Shown one piece after another: positions 22,203 to 34,449 of a DNA stretch of 64,000 nucleotides. The stretch lies in contig KV748179.1 in assembly GCA_001692895.1 (NCBI GenBank), positions 2,294,001 to 2,358,000 on the forward strand, written 5' to 3'. Each line of letters starts with the position of its first letter. Position 1 is the stretch's first letter. The position numbers and the translations under genes were made by a program. A model generated the notes under the pieces. The model was given only the letters and a program-made list of their open reading frames with translations, had not been told where the DNA came from and made no database searches. The DNA comes from Cenococcum geophilum 1.58. Its lineage: Eukaryota > Ascomycota > Dothideomycetes > Gloniales > Gloniaceae.

Positions 22203-22406
22203 CGTGGTACAGTTATTAGGGTAACCTCTAGTAGAATTCTACAGGGGTTCTGGTCTATGCGTATTCTATAGGTCTTATTATTCTTTTCTATTCTTCTAGT
22301 TCTGGTAATATTCTTTAGGTCTAATTCTATGTTTTGTTTTGGTTCGTGGTCCGTAAATATATTTAAGTTCCTTCTTAGGAAGAAAGGGTAGTTAAGCTTT
22401 AGATAA

Positions 22407-22618
22407 TATTAGCGACTTAGTTAATTAAGGCACGAGCACGGCAAGAGGGACGCGCAAGCCTATACGATTGGTAGTCTATAAACGAGGATCTAAAGCTAGA
22501 GAAAGGAAAGGAGAAGAAGAGCAGCGCTAGTCGAAGTAGGGTTCTTTTTATGCGGTCTTCTAGTCACGTGACCGCGAAGTTCTACCAAGTTCTGCCAGGT
22601 TCTGCCAGTGCCGTAACA
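22407..22618 (-). repeat. Gypsy A LTR (upstream LTR in coding sense)
   Basis: 212 bp; it begins TATTAGCGACTTAG, with TG of the terminal dinucleotide changed to TA, and ends GCCGTAACA. It is followed by target duplication CTATA. Confidence 0.9.
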
Positions 22619-22623
22619 CTATA

Positions 22624-23377
22624 GCTACTTAACCTATATCTTTAACCTCTATTAAATATTAAATCTTCTTAATAACTATAATATTTTTATAGCTTATAGC
22701 TTAAACTAGGGTTTACTATATCCTAGCCTAGCTAGGTCTTATAACTTATTAATTAATTACTATATACTATAGTTTTCTATATCTTAATTATCCCCTTATA
22801 CTACCTCTTATAAATTACTATATACTATTCCCCCCTCCCCCCTAAGGCCTATTAAAGGCGTAGGGGTATTTATTTATAACTAGCTTTATAACACTAAAAG
22901 GTAAGCAGTATATATATATATATATATATATTAGGCATCTTTTATATCTAGGCCTTAGTTATAAAAAGAAGACAAGGTAAACTATAGGGTTATTATTTAG
23001 GCTACTAGGTAGAATATAATATAGATAGTAAGTAACTGTATACTCTATAGGCAATCACCCTAGGGGCTAAAAAGGGGTATATTTATATTTATTTATTACT
23101 TACTTATTAATTATAAGGTATTATTATTAATCTTTAGTTTAGAGTTTAGGGACGCGTTAAATCTATTTCGTATCTATAAGGATTATATAGATAGATTTAA
23201 TTAAGGGCGTAGTAGTTATTTACTATAAAGGGGTCTAATAATAGCAGTTTTTAGAGACTTACTACCCTAAAAATTTTACTATTTATAATATTTTAATAAC
23301 TATCGGCTTTTACCTATACGCTGTACAACGTCTTTACATTAGCTCTACTAAATCTAAAAACTAATAGGTTTATATCT
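22624..23377. other. Decayed repeat between Gypsy A and Gypsy B, with an (AT)n run
   Basis: No reading frame is supported. A TA dinucleotide microsatellite lies at about 22909-22931, and a C-rich run near 22830-22842. The left end should be the continuation of the LINE fragment cut by Gypsy A. Confidence 0.5.
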
Positions 23378-23382
23378 ATTAC

Positions 23383-23809
23383 TATTATAAACGCTTTAAG
23401 TACGATATTACGACTACTAGGGGAGGAGTCGGAAGAAGCTAGTTGGTTAATTTAGGCACGGTCTAGAATAGAGCTGGTGGAACTATGTAACGAGGAATAG
23501 TAACCAAGGTCATATAAGGTAATCTGTATAATCTATAGGATCTATATAATCCGTAACAGAGTAGACAAAGCATATATACATTACGTACAAGAAGGATTTC
23601 ATAGGAGTACGGTTATATATTTAAGGACCCTTAGTCCCTACCTAGATAGTTCCTTCCTTATAGTAATTCTCAGAATACAATTAGAGTTAATCTGTTAGGC
23701 AACCACTCCACCAGTTATTATTACATTGTTAACTTTTATACTTACATTTCCTACACACCTAGCCCAATAATAGGTCACATCGTAGTTCTTGCTATAAGGA
23801 TCCGTTATA
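23383..23809 (+). repeat. Gypsy B 5' LTR
   Basis: 427 bp, from TATTATAAACGCTTTAAG to GGATCCGTTATA. It matches the 3' LTR without gaps; the differences are transitions. Confidence 0.9.
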
Positions 23810-23869
23810 TAATTACTACCCAGTTACGGTATTAAATATAGAAAGTTAGACAACATACTACCAAAAGCA

Positions 23870-26800
23870 GCCACTATAACGCCATTAACGGCGGCAACTA
23901 CTTTAAGGTTAGGTAACGACACTAGTATAGTAGACACTAACTTACAGCAACCTATAACGGTTGGATAATTATAAAAGATAGTTAACTAGCTAATAAAAAA
24001 TAATGCGATGTTAGAAAATAGGATTAACGGGATAGGCGTAGCAAAGGTTAAGTTACTATTAATTAAAAGATACTTAGGAGAGAGATTAAAGCTTAAAGGA
24101 TTCCTTATATAGATGCACTTTAAGGTAGCGCAGGAGGAAGTTAAGCTGGCAATACCTATAGATTAAATAGCATACGCAGGATTATTCTTAATAGGAAGAG
24201 CACTTAAATAGTTTAAGCCTTACCTTATAGAGATCCAGGTAAACGGAATAACGACTATAAACTAAGAGGTATAGTTTATATTCTTAAGCTAAAATGGATT
24301 CGTGGAATAACTTATATAAATATTTAGAGACCCGGAGGCAGTAACCACGGCGGAAAGAAAACTCTAAGATATTACGCAATAAACCTTAGTAATTAAGTAT
24401 ATAATATAGTTCCAGACGTTAGCAATATAAGTTAAGTAGAATAATAGGGCGCTTATGGCACAGTATAAATAGGGACTTAAGGCTAAAGTCTAGGATATAA
24501 TTATTCTAATAAAAGATGCGGATACCCTAAGGGAACTAATAGATTAAGCGATTAAGATTAATAATTAGATCTACCAAAGGGAACAGGCTAATAAGGGCTA
24601 GGATAGAGTTCTATAGTTATATAAGGCGTAGAGCACGCAACAACCAAAGCTAAGTTAAAAACTATGGTATAGCGCAGAGCTAATAGACCTTAGTAGTATT
24701 AAAGAAGCCTATAAGAGATAGAGTAAGAAACTATAGAAACCTAAAGGATAAGGATTAAGTAATTAAAGATCTAAAGAGCAGAGGCTAAACCAAGAATCTT
24801 AGTAGCAGAAGACGTTTAGGCAGACTCTATAGCAAAAGTAATAGTTTAAAGAAGGAGCTTATATAAATTACGGAAAATAGGGTTACTTTGCGAGGGATTA
24901 TAAAGATGGTTAGAGATACTATATAATAAAGGGAATAAGACTAACAGCAAAAGACACACACGTATAGAGGGATAATAGTATACTATAAGGAACAAAAGAG
25001 TGTTTAATTAAAAGTTTTACATTTTGCTATAATAACGCATGCTAAATTTATAAGGACGCTAAGTACGGCGCAAGCTACTAGCCGTAAGAGCTAGTACCTA
25101 TAGGATGCAGAGGAACTAACGAACTAGTTTACAGATTGGATATTAAGGACAATAAATTTAATATAGGCGAAACATTCCGTAATAATAAGGCAATAAGAGC
25201 GGTTTACTGGGAACATATAGCTATTGGAAATATTACACTAGAAGTAAAGGATAATTCCACTATAGAATAAGGAACATTAGTAGGGATTAAGACCCCACTA
25301 GACACGGTGTCTATTGCTTTATAAGATGCAAGAGAAGTAGAATAGTAAACTACTTCGGTACTTAATAAAGGCAAAAGGCTAAAGGCTTAAGATTCTTAAG
25401 ATAAGATAAGAGATAACTAAGATTCTTAAGATAAGATAAGGTAAGCTTAAGGACCTATAATAGACAATAACCAATAGAGCAGAGCAACGGCTTAGTTTAG
25501 TAATATATAAATAAGCTTAGGACAAAGTTTCCTATAGGTATAAGATTCTTAAGACAAGATAAGTGAAATTTAAGACTCTTAAGATGAAATAAGAACACTA
25601 AATAAGCCTAAATGGACTAAGGCTGGAGCTAAGCTTAAGTTAAAAGTAAGCTTAGGATTAAAAAATCTAAGGGACTAAGAATTTAGAGTATAAATTAAGA
25701 CACCCATAAACAAGAGGCAAAAGGCTTCTTTATAGATTAGAGAATCTATAATACAAATAGTAACTAAACTAGGAGATAGATATATAGACCTAAAGGACTT
25801 ACTAGTAAAATACAGTATTTAGACTAAAGATTAAAAAGTTAATACCAAGATTAAGAAGCAAGAGAACTTTAAGGATTAGAGCGTAAGGCGCAAACCAAAG
25901 GAAACTATAGAAGAGTTTAGGCAAAGAATTATCGTATAGTAAGAGCAGAAACTAAATAAGAGATCTAGTACATTAGGATATATAAGGGATAGAGTACTAG
26001 TACAAAGAATTACTAATAGGCCTAGGGCGGGTATATTAAGAGCTAAGTGGCTTATTAAACTGGAAGACGAAGAGGATCTAGGGATCCCTACTAGGTTTAA
26101 AGAACGATATATAAAAGGCTATTACGACATAGTAATAAGAAGATACTTCCTTACGGATAAGCCGTATATACTCTAGCAGCTATACTAAAAGTAATATAGG
26201 CAAAGGCATAACGATAAGTGGGAAGATTTCTATATATAGTTAGATAAAAGAGTTATCCAAGACCACCTAATTATAGAAAAGGCTATAACGCATATCAAAG
26301 GAGCCTTAATTATAATGTTAAAAGATCTAGAAGAATAATTAGAGGATTAGAGAAGCGAGAGACATATCTTAGTACCTGCGAACGAAGTTATAACGTTTAA
26401 ATCAGCACGATAAAGGTTTAAACTTAAAGACGAAAACAAGTTAAGAGTTAATCTAAAGCACCTAGCATACCACACATTATTATGGATTGCGTGCGTGGAC
26501 GATATATATAAGATGCATAAGAATCTAAAGAAAAAGAATTAGAAATACCCTATAAGGATATACTGGATAATAGACAAGTGGTAGTACAGGAATGCTAAAT
26601 ATATACATAGATAGCATCCAGCAGAAGTTTAAAAGGAAGGAAGTTTAGTACTTTAACTAGAAAGATTCCTTATGGAAGAATACTTAGACGGATAATAGTA
26701 GTGGGAATGCCTAGAGAATATATATCTATAGTATATCAAAGATAAAAAGCAAACTAGGCATTGGCTAAAGAGCGAGCTAAGTATACGGGGATTAAGCAGC

Positions 26801-29800
26801 TAATAGTTAGGAAAAGTAGAGGCTTACGGGACTAAAGGGAGCTAGTAGTAAAGCCTTAGACCCTTAAAGGAATTTAAGGACGCTACCTAAATTTATAAGT
26901 TAAATAGCAAGATTAGCAGTTTAAGGCGCTAATAGATAATAGAGCAATAAGGAACCATATCTCGCTAGCAGCAGTTAAAAGGATAGGATTACCTTATAGA
27001 TAGAAGGAGGAACCTTACCTATTAGTTATAATTTTAGGAGATCCAATAGCCTACGGAGGAGGGATTATTAATCTTAAAACAGGACCTATTTAGTTAACTA
27101 TTAAAGGGAGATAAATTGAGATGTCTTTTAATATATTACTATTAGGGAATAATAAGGCAGTATTAGGGATGCCTTAGTTACAGGAATACAATCTAAAGAT
27201 TAATTAGATTATAGGTTAGGTTAATATTAAAGATACTTAACGCTATAAGTTATAATAATAAGCTAAGTTAGTATAGTACTAAGTTAGAGTAATATATAAA
27301 GAGACTAAGCGAGGCTTAAGTTACGTACTAAAGAGATACTATAAGTATGGTAAGAAACTATGGTTACCGGAAAGTAAGAAGCTGTTAGAGTATATAGTAT
27401 AGGACTATAAAATAGAATTAGAACTAGGAATAAGTCTAAGGTTCTTTTTAATCTATAAGCTTACTAAAGAAGAAGGTAGAGCGTTAAAAGAGTTTATTTA
27501 GGAAAACTTATAAAAGGGATATATTAGACTATCGCAGTTATTAGCGGGTTATCTAGTACTATTCGTACTAAAGAAAAATAGTAAACTAAGGCTGTGTATT
27601 AACTATAGACAGTTAAACAGCATTATTAGAAAGGATAGGTATCCTTTACCCTTAATTAGCGAAATCTAAGATAGGATAGGCAACGTACAAATCTTTATAA
27701 AGATAGATTTAAGATAGGCGTACTATTAGATTAGGATTAAGGAAGGCAATAAATAAAAGGCAGCCTTTAAATTAAAGGAAGGACTATACAAACCATTAGT
27801 TATGCAATTTAGGCTTATAAACGCACTAGTAACGTTCCAGAAGTATATTAATAATATATTAGAAGAACACTTAGATAAATTTATTATAGCATATCTTAAT
27901 AATATTATTATCTACTTAATAACTAAGAAAGAATACGGGGAATACGTTAAATGGGTTTTAAAGAGACTATAAGAAAAACAAATGCTAATAGTAATTAAGA
28001 AATGCGAGTTCTTTACTAGGAAGACCAATTTTGTTGGATTTATTATTAAACTAGGCCAACTTAGTATAGATTTAAAGAAGATTAAAGCTATAGTAAATTA
28101 GTAAAAACTAGAGAACGTTATATAGTTAAAATCGTTTTTAGGGTTTTATAATTACTATAGAAGGTTTATAGCGCAGTAGTTAAAGGATATTAAGCTATTT
28201 CCGCGGTTAATAAAGAAAGAAGAACTATAGGCATAGGGAGAGGAATAGAGATAACTCTTTAAGAAAGTTAAGGAGTTGTTTACCTAGGAGCTAGTTCTTA
28301 AAATCTATTAACTAGGACTAGAAACGGTTGTAGAGACAGATATATTAGACTATATACTAGGAGTATGCTTTATGTAAAGGCACTAAGATAGATAGCATCT
28401 AGTAGCATATTATAGTCGGAAGATAATACTACTAGAGTTAAACTATAATATCTATAACAAGGAGTTATTAGGCATAGTTACAGCATTAAAGGAATAGAGA
28501 GTATTCTTATAAAGCATAAAGAAACTATTTATAGTTAAAATGGATTATAAGAACCTAATAGGATTCCTAATAATAAAAGAACTTAACTAAAGATAGGTTA
28601 GATGGGCAGAGATGCTTATAGAATACTATTTTAAGATTTAGTATACTAAGGGTATAGACAATACATGAGTAGATACTCTAAATTATAAGGCTAAACTATA
28701 AAACGATAAGAAGCCATTAGGGGCTTTACTGCGAAAAGACATAGACGGATTAATTAGGTATAATTACCCGAAAATTATAGCAACTTAAAAAAAACTAGAT
28801 AAAGTCTATAAGACACTAGAAAGCTTTTAGGCATAAAAGATTCTAGAAGTATAGCTAGAAGATTTATAAACGGATATATACGAAAATCGAGAAGTAAAAT
28901 ATATCCTAAGAAGTATAGCAGAGTAATTTATGGAAGAGTTCTATAAGGGATTAACTTAAGGATATAATAGAGCTACGGGCTTAGTGTTAAGACTCTAGGA
29001 GGAGTATATTATCGATAGAATCTAGAATATTATAAGAAAAGTAATAAAGGAGTGTCTAGATTACTAAAGGAATAAACTAATAAGGCATAAGCTATATAAA
29101 GGGCTATAACCTATTAAAATACTAGAGAGACTATGGGAGGTTATATTATAGGACTTTATTATAAAGTTACTAAAGTTAAGAGATCCTATTACCAGACAAA
29201 ATTATAACGCGATCTTAGTAATAGTAGATAAGCTTACAAAGTAGGGATGCTTTATAGCATATACAGAAGAAATATCAGCAGAAGATATTACTAGAATCTA
29301 TATTAAAGAAGTATTCGCAAGATATAGAGCACTAAGTAAGATTATATCGGACAGAGATCTAAGATTCGTAGTAGCATTTTAAGAAGTATTCTTGGCAGAG
29401 CAAGGAGTTTAAGTAGTAACTTCCACCGCATATTATCCGCAGATAGACGGTTAAATAGAAAGATTAAATTAGATACTAGAACAGTATCTAAGGTATTATA
29501 TTAATTATGTACAGAATAATTGGGTATCGTTATTACTAGTTATATAGTTTGCATATAATATAACACCTTAAGAAGAAATAGGCATATCACTATTTAAGGC
29601 GAATTATAGATATAAGCTAAGAATATCGCTGTTACCATAATAAGTAAAGAAAACGAGTAGTATAGCTAAAGAAAGAATAAAGACGTTAATAAATCTTTAT
29701 ACAAACCTTATAGAATTAGCAAAAGGGGTATAAAATAAAATAAAAAAGTACTATAATGCTAAGAGATCTAAGGAACCAGATCTTAAGGAGGGAGATAAAG

Positions 29801-30190
29801 TATAGCTACTACACAAAAATTTTAAGAGCCGACGACTAAGTAAGAAGTTAGACTACGTTAGACTAGGACCTTTTAAAATTATATAGAAAATTTCACCGGT
29901 TATATTTAAGTTAAACCTACTAGCCAAAATAAGGATCTACCCTGTATAGTATATTATAATGCTAGAACCAGCATATAGGAATATTAAGCCACTAGTTTAT
30001 AAGGTAGACATATATAGAGAGCAGGAAGAGGACAAATGGCAAGTTTTAAAGATCGTTAATTATAAGGATATTAACAATAAGATATAGTATAAGGTTAAGT
30101 AGATAGGCTATATTAAGACTACTTAGGAGCTACTAGAAAATTTAGAGAACGCTATAAGAAAGATACAGGAGTATTAGAAGAAATTAGGTT
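23870..30190 (+). pseudogene. Gypsy B gag-pol polyprotein, RIP-inactivated
   Basis: gag ends with a zinc knuckle at about 24856-24905 whose first Cys has become Tyr (AYINYGK...GYFARDYKD). Imperfect repeats of the word GATTCTTAAGATAAGATAAG lie at 25388-25580. The aspartic protease is near 26930-27200; its DSGA active site reads DNRA. Reverse transcriptase is at 27420-28100 with catalytic YLDD changed to YLNN (about 27889-27915), RNase H at about 28300-28700, and integrase at 28950-29650 with the readable DRD...STAYYPQ region at 29352-29450. The chromodomain-like tail is at about 30050-30185 (VKQIGYIKTTQELLENLENA). Stops are of the CAA/CAG to TAA/TAG kind throughout. Confidence 0.85.
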
Positions 30191-30379
30191 AGGCAGCATT
30201 AATAAAGAAGAATTGTTAAAGAATAAGTTACCTAAGGGGGACCTAAGAAGAGTAGTTGCCGAACTACTTAGATCTATTTCCTTTTCTATTAAAAGAGAAT
30301 CCATTCTTTTATCGCTAAGTTTCTATAAACCTTATTCTACAAGTTTTTACTCCTTAAAATAAACCTTTTTATAACCCTT

Positions 30380-30932
30380 CTTAAAACGGATTAACCGAGT
30401 AGACGCAGCTAGACGGGAATTAAGAGCTCTTTGCTAAGCTTTAGCAGCCTCTTATTCCGCGTTATAAGAACGGCATAACTCCGCCAGAGCAATAGATAGT
30501 TTATTATCTAGCTATATAGCAGCAGATTAAATATAAGACCCTAAGACAAATTAATTAGGGAACTAGACAACTATTAAGAGTAATAGGTCGCGTATATTTA
30601 GTATTAGAGATAGAGCAAACGTTACAGGACAAATAAATATTCGCTTTAGTGCACTCTAAGCAAGAGGACGGTTATTGCGAAGATAGGTTCGCCAACGCAA
30701 TATAAACTAACCCCTCTTTTAAATAACAAGAATATAGAGATGGTATAATCTCACCAAGGGATAGTATCGCAGCGACGGTGTGAACACGGCGAGCAGTTAA
30801 AGAAGAAGAAATTGCTTTAGGTATAATAAGCAATAATATTAACTAAATTAATTAGATAGATATTATACCTCTAGTAAACAACCTAGAGATATTTAGGATC
30901 TTTAAGGACGAAGATAGAAAGGAGGGAGATGG
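30380..30932 (+). pseudogene. Extra decayed reading frame between pol and the 3' LTR of Gypsy B
   Basis: One plus frame is free of frameshifts for about 180 codons if RIP-type stops are read as Gln/Trp/Arg. It is hydrophilic, rich in Gln, Ile and charged residues, with readable stretches such as LIPRYKNGITPPEQ (about 30452-30494). I see no membrane segment, so it does not look like an envelope-type protein, and no known domain was recognised. It ends at the 3' LTR boundary. Confidence 0.5.
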
Positions 30933-31359
30933 TATTACGGACGCTTTAAGTATAATATTATAACTATTAGGGGAGGAGTCGGAAGAAGCTAATTAGTTAA
31001 TTTAGGTACGGTCTAAAATGGAGCTAGTAGAACTATATAACGAGGAATAGTAACCAAGGTCATATAAGGTGATCTATATAATCTATAGGATCTATATAAT
31101 CTGTAACAGAGTAGATAAAGCACACGTATATTATATACAAGAAGGATTTTATAGGAGTACGGTTGTGTATTTAAGGACCCTTAGTCCCTACCTAGATAGT
31201 TCCTTCCTTATAGTAATTCTTAGAATANAATTNGAGTTAATCTNTTAGGCAACNACTCCACNAGTTNTTATTACNTTGTCNACTNTTNNACTTGCATTTC
31301 CTACACACCTAGCCCAATAATAGGTCACATCGTAGTTCTTACTACAAGGATCCGTTATA
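30933..31359 (+). repeat. Gypsy B 3' LTR (contains unresolved bases)
   Basis: 427 bp matching 23383-23809. About a dozen N bases lie between 31228 and 31289, suggesting that the assembly could not resolve two near-identical copies. Followed by target duplication ATTAC. Confidence 0.9.
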
Positions 31360-31399
31360 ATTACCTTATATAGGTATAAAGTCCAATTTTAAGAGCTAG

Positions 31400-33005
31400 T
31401 TTACTAAATATATACTAAGAATATATATTACAGACCTTATATTAGCAGTAGTATAGCTACTAAGAGAGGAGATAAATAAGCTAGTAATAATAATGCGAGA
31501 GGCGTTTAAACCGATTAAGCTATAGGATAAGGGGTAGTTAAGTTATATAATAAATTACGGGACTAGTTTTAGAATATAGAAATGTAAAAATATAGGAATA
31601 TAAGACGTACTAACGTACTAACATACCTAGTACATTTCTTAGGAATTAGGCTGTGTATTTAAAGGACTACAATCCCTACCTTAGATAGTTCTTTCTTTAT
31701 AGTAAATCTTAAAATATAATTAGAGTTAATCTATTAGACACTTACTTTACAATTAGATCTTATTATTATTTTATATATATACCTAGCCTATTAATAAGTC
31801 TACCATAGTATCTACTACTAGGCTTTATTATATATTTATTACTAAGGTTATCCCTTACACCGATAATTTATGCTCTAAAATGGTGGCCAAAACTCAGCCA
31901 ATTAAGTAGTATTATTTAGAGGCGGTTATCATTCTGCCAGGAACTCTAAATATTAATTCTAGTGTTTCCTCGCACGGACCACCACTTTGGGGCACCTATC
32001 GATGCAAGGGATAGTATATAATAGTTAATTTACCCTAAGATCTAGTGGAGATACTAGTATAAGGAGCGACGATTTGTAAATAGTTACTATAATATAATTT
32101 AAGGACTTTATAACCTAAGCAGACAATAATCAACTAGTACTAGTTAAGTAGCTATAAGATATAAAGAGAGAAAAGATTAAGATGCTATTAATAGAAATGT
32201 TTATAAAAGAAAAGTATAAGCTAAAAGGGTTCCTTACTTAGGTACGATTAAAGATTTAGTATAAAGGAACTAAACTAGCAGAACTAATTAATTAAGTAGT
32301 GTATCTAGGACTGTTCTTAATAAGGTAGGTATTAAAGTGGTCTAAACTTTACCTTACGGGGATATAAACTAATAGGTTAATAACTACTAACCTAGAAACG
32401 CGGTATATATTCTTAAGCTAGGATAGATTTACTAGTAGGCTTATATAGATATATAGAGATCTAAAATTGGTAGTAATAGTAGAAGGAAAAATCTATTAAC
32501 TTATGTAAAGAAGATTAGGAATAGATTATATAACGCAATTTTAGACCCTAGTAGCGCAGACTAAATAAAACTAAGGAGTACTGATAGTATAGTATTAACA
32601 AGGGCTAAAGACTAAGGTCTAAATATAATAATGCTAATAGACAATATAAGCGATATAAGGGAGTTAATTTAGTAAGCTATTAAGATAGATAACCAGTTAT
32701 ATTATGGCAAGAAATTAAGTAAAGGATAGTAGGGACTAACGTATATAAAGAAGACATAATAATAGGTATCTAAACCATGGTATAGCGTAGAGCCTATAGA
32801 CTTAAGTAGTACTAAAGAGATTTAAAAAGAAATAGGAAATTATAGAAACCTAAAGGTTAAGGATTAAGTAATTAAAGAATTAAGAAGTAGAGGCTAAACT
32901 AGGGACCTTAATAGGAGAAGATGTTTAGGCGGACTCTATAGTTAAAAAAAGTTGTTTAAAAAAAGAGCTTATATAAACTGCGGAAAATAAGAATATTATT
33001 ATTAG
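31400..33005 (+). mobile_element. Truncated, decayed Gypsy element related to Gypsy B (LTR + gag)
   Basis: 31640-31860 resembles the second half of the Gypsy B LTR (shared blocks such as CTACCTTAGATAGTTCTTTC, then TTAGAGTTAATCTATTAGAC). From about 32180 to 32990 a plus-strand gag frame parallels that of Gypsy B, ending in a zinc-knuckle-like AYINCGK...EYYY at about 32960-33000. The element then stops abruptly and no pol follows. The 5' boundary is not determined. Confidence 0.6.
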
Positions 33006-34449
33006 GTAAAACCTAAGTAGATAATTATATAGCTATAAGGTATAGGCGACCTAGGGATAACTTAGGGATAACTTACCTATAGGGCATGTGCGCTATACGT
33101 GCTTAGGGTATTATGGCACTGTTATAGACCCTAGTTAGGGGCTCGGCCGAGCTAAGCCTTAGCGCCTTGTATATAGGCGTGTCCTTTCCTTAACCTTCTT
33201 CCAGTCCTTGTCTTAGAATTCTTATTTACTAGCTACTAATAGATTCTGTTCTCTTGACCGAGCCTTTATATAGGGAAACCTCTTCCTTACCTTATATATA
33301 GACTTCTTCTTTCCCTTAAGGATTTGTCCATCTATATAATATACCCTATTGTTCTATTAATTGAACTCCCTATCTATATTCTTACCTTATATTTAAATCC
33401 TTACTAATCCCCTTAAGAGGATAGCCGGTTTAATTTTCTATAATTTACAATACCTCTAAAGGCAAGATCAACGCCTATACTTAACGGTAATACGCCTATA
33501 ATATAATAGCAAAACGCCTTAGGATCTAGTGTAGACAAAGACGCTAGAAGTATACTAGTAGAATTTAAGCTACCTTCTAAACCTTAAAATAATTAGACAT
33601 TTATAAACGCTAGAGACTAGTTTAACTTATATACTTAGGCTTAATAGGAGCTTAGTAAGGTTACTAACGTTTTACCTAATACTGCTAATATGAAGGAGCT
33701 AGACAAGCTAGTTAAGAAAATAGCTAACTTATATATCTTTATACTTTATTTTCCAATACCCTTTTAGTATATAGCTATAACCCTGCTAATATAACTCCGT
33801 TATAATAGCGTAATTTAGAAGGAAGAAAACACGTATATAAGCTATTTAACTATTACTTCCTTATTAAAACTAATTACGTAGCTAAGGGAAGGCAATTAAA
33901 GCATTAATTAAAGACGTATATAGATTAAATAATACCTTAGTATTAAAGAACAACGTTATAAATGTTCTTAATAATTATATAATAGCTATAGGTGCTATTA
34001 TAAAGTGCCCCTCCCATTTACTAGATAGTAGAGCTATACTAACTAAATCCCTTGCACTGTTGGATTCGTTTAATAACTTATAGCCTATACGTAACCAATT
34101 AATTAACTATGTTTATAGGCGGTTAGGCGTTCTGCTATATATATAAGGCTTAATATAAAGCTTTAAATACATATATATATTTATATCTACACTTAATCCT
34201 TAGTGTTAATTCAATCTATACAGGCTTACTAATACGGCCCTATCTTACAGAGCGGTATTTTACGGAGCCTACAGCCAAATTAAGTCCTTAGCGCCTTTAA
34301 ACGCCTCTCCTAGTCCCTACTATCGCGAGGTTTTTTGATAGTATTTTGTAAAAGCTCATATAGAGGCTTCCTAGCTAAAGGCTTCTTAATTAAGCTCTTC
34401 CTTCCTGCTTTTAAGCACGCTAAGTAAGCTATAAGCTTCTTATTTATCT
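33006..34449. other. RIP-degraded sequence of unknown origin
   Basis: 33040-33230 is moderately G+C-rich and could be part of an LTR. 33290-33400 shares several words with 36930-37020 (for example ccttaaggattt... and ...ccctatctata), so both may be remains of one LTR family. From 33440 to 34100 a plus frame is partly readable but not recognised. Confidence 0.4.

Larger units (their letters stand above)
16745..22618 (-). mobile_element. Gypsy A: full-length Ty3/Gypsy chromovirus-type LTR retrotransposon
   Basis: Length 5874 bp with 212-bp LTRs (16745-16956, 22407-22618) and exact target duplication CTATA (16740-16744, 22619-22623). The coding strand is minus: gag near the right LTR, then protease, reverse transcriptase, RNase H, integrase and a C-terminal chromodomain, the order of Maggy-like fungal chromoviruses. 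The LTRs are nearly identical, with a few transitions. The element lies inside a LINE fragment, so it is younger than that insertion. Confidence 0.92.
23383..31359 (+). mobile_element. Gypsy B: full-length Ty3/Gypsy chromovirus-type retrotransposon with an extra 3' reading frame
   Basis: Length 7977 bp with 427-bp LTRs (23383-23809, 30933-31359) and exact target duplication ATTAC (23378-23382, 31360-31364). Both LTRs now start TATTA, consistent with TG-to-TA mutation of the usual TG end. gag, protease, reverse transcriptase, RNase H, integrase and chromodomain follow in plus orientation. A further decayed frame sits between the chromodomain and the 3' LTR (separate entry). It belongs to a different family from Gypsy A. 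Confidence 0.92.
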
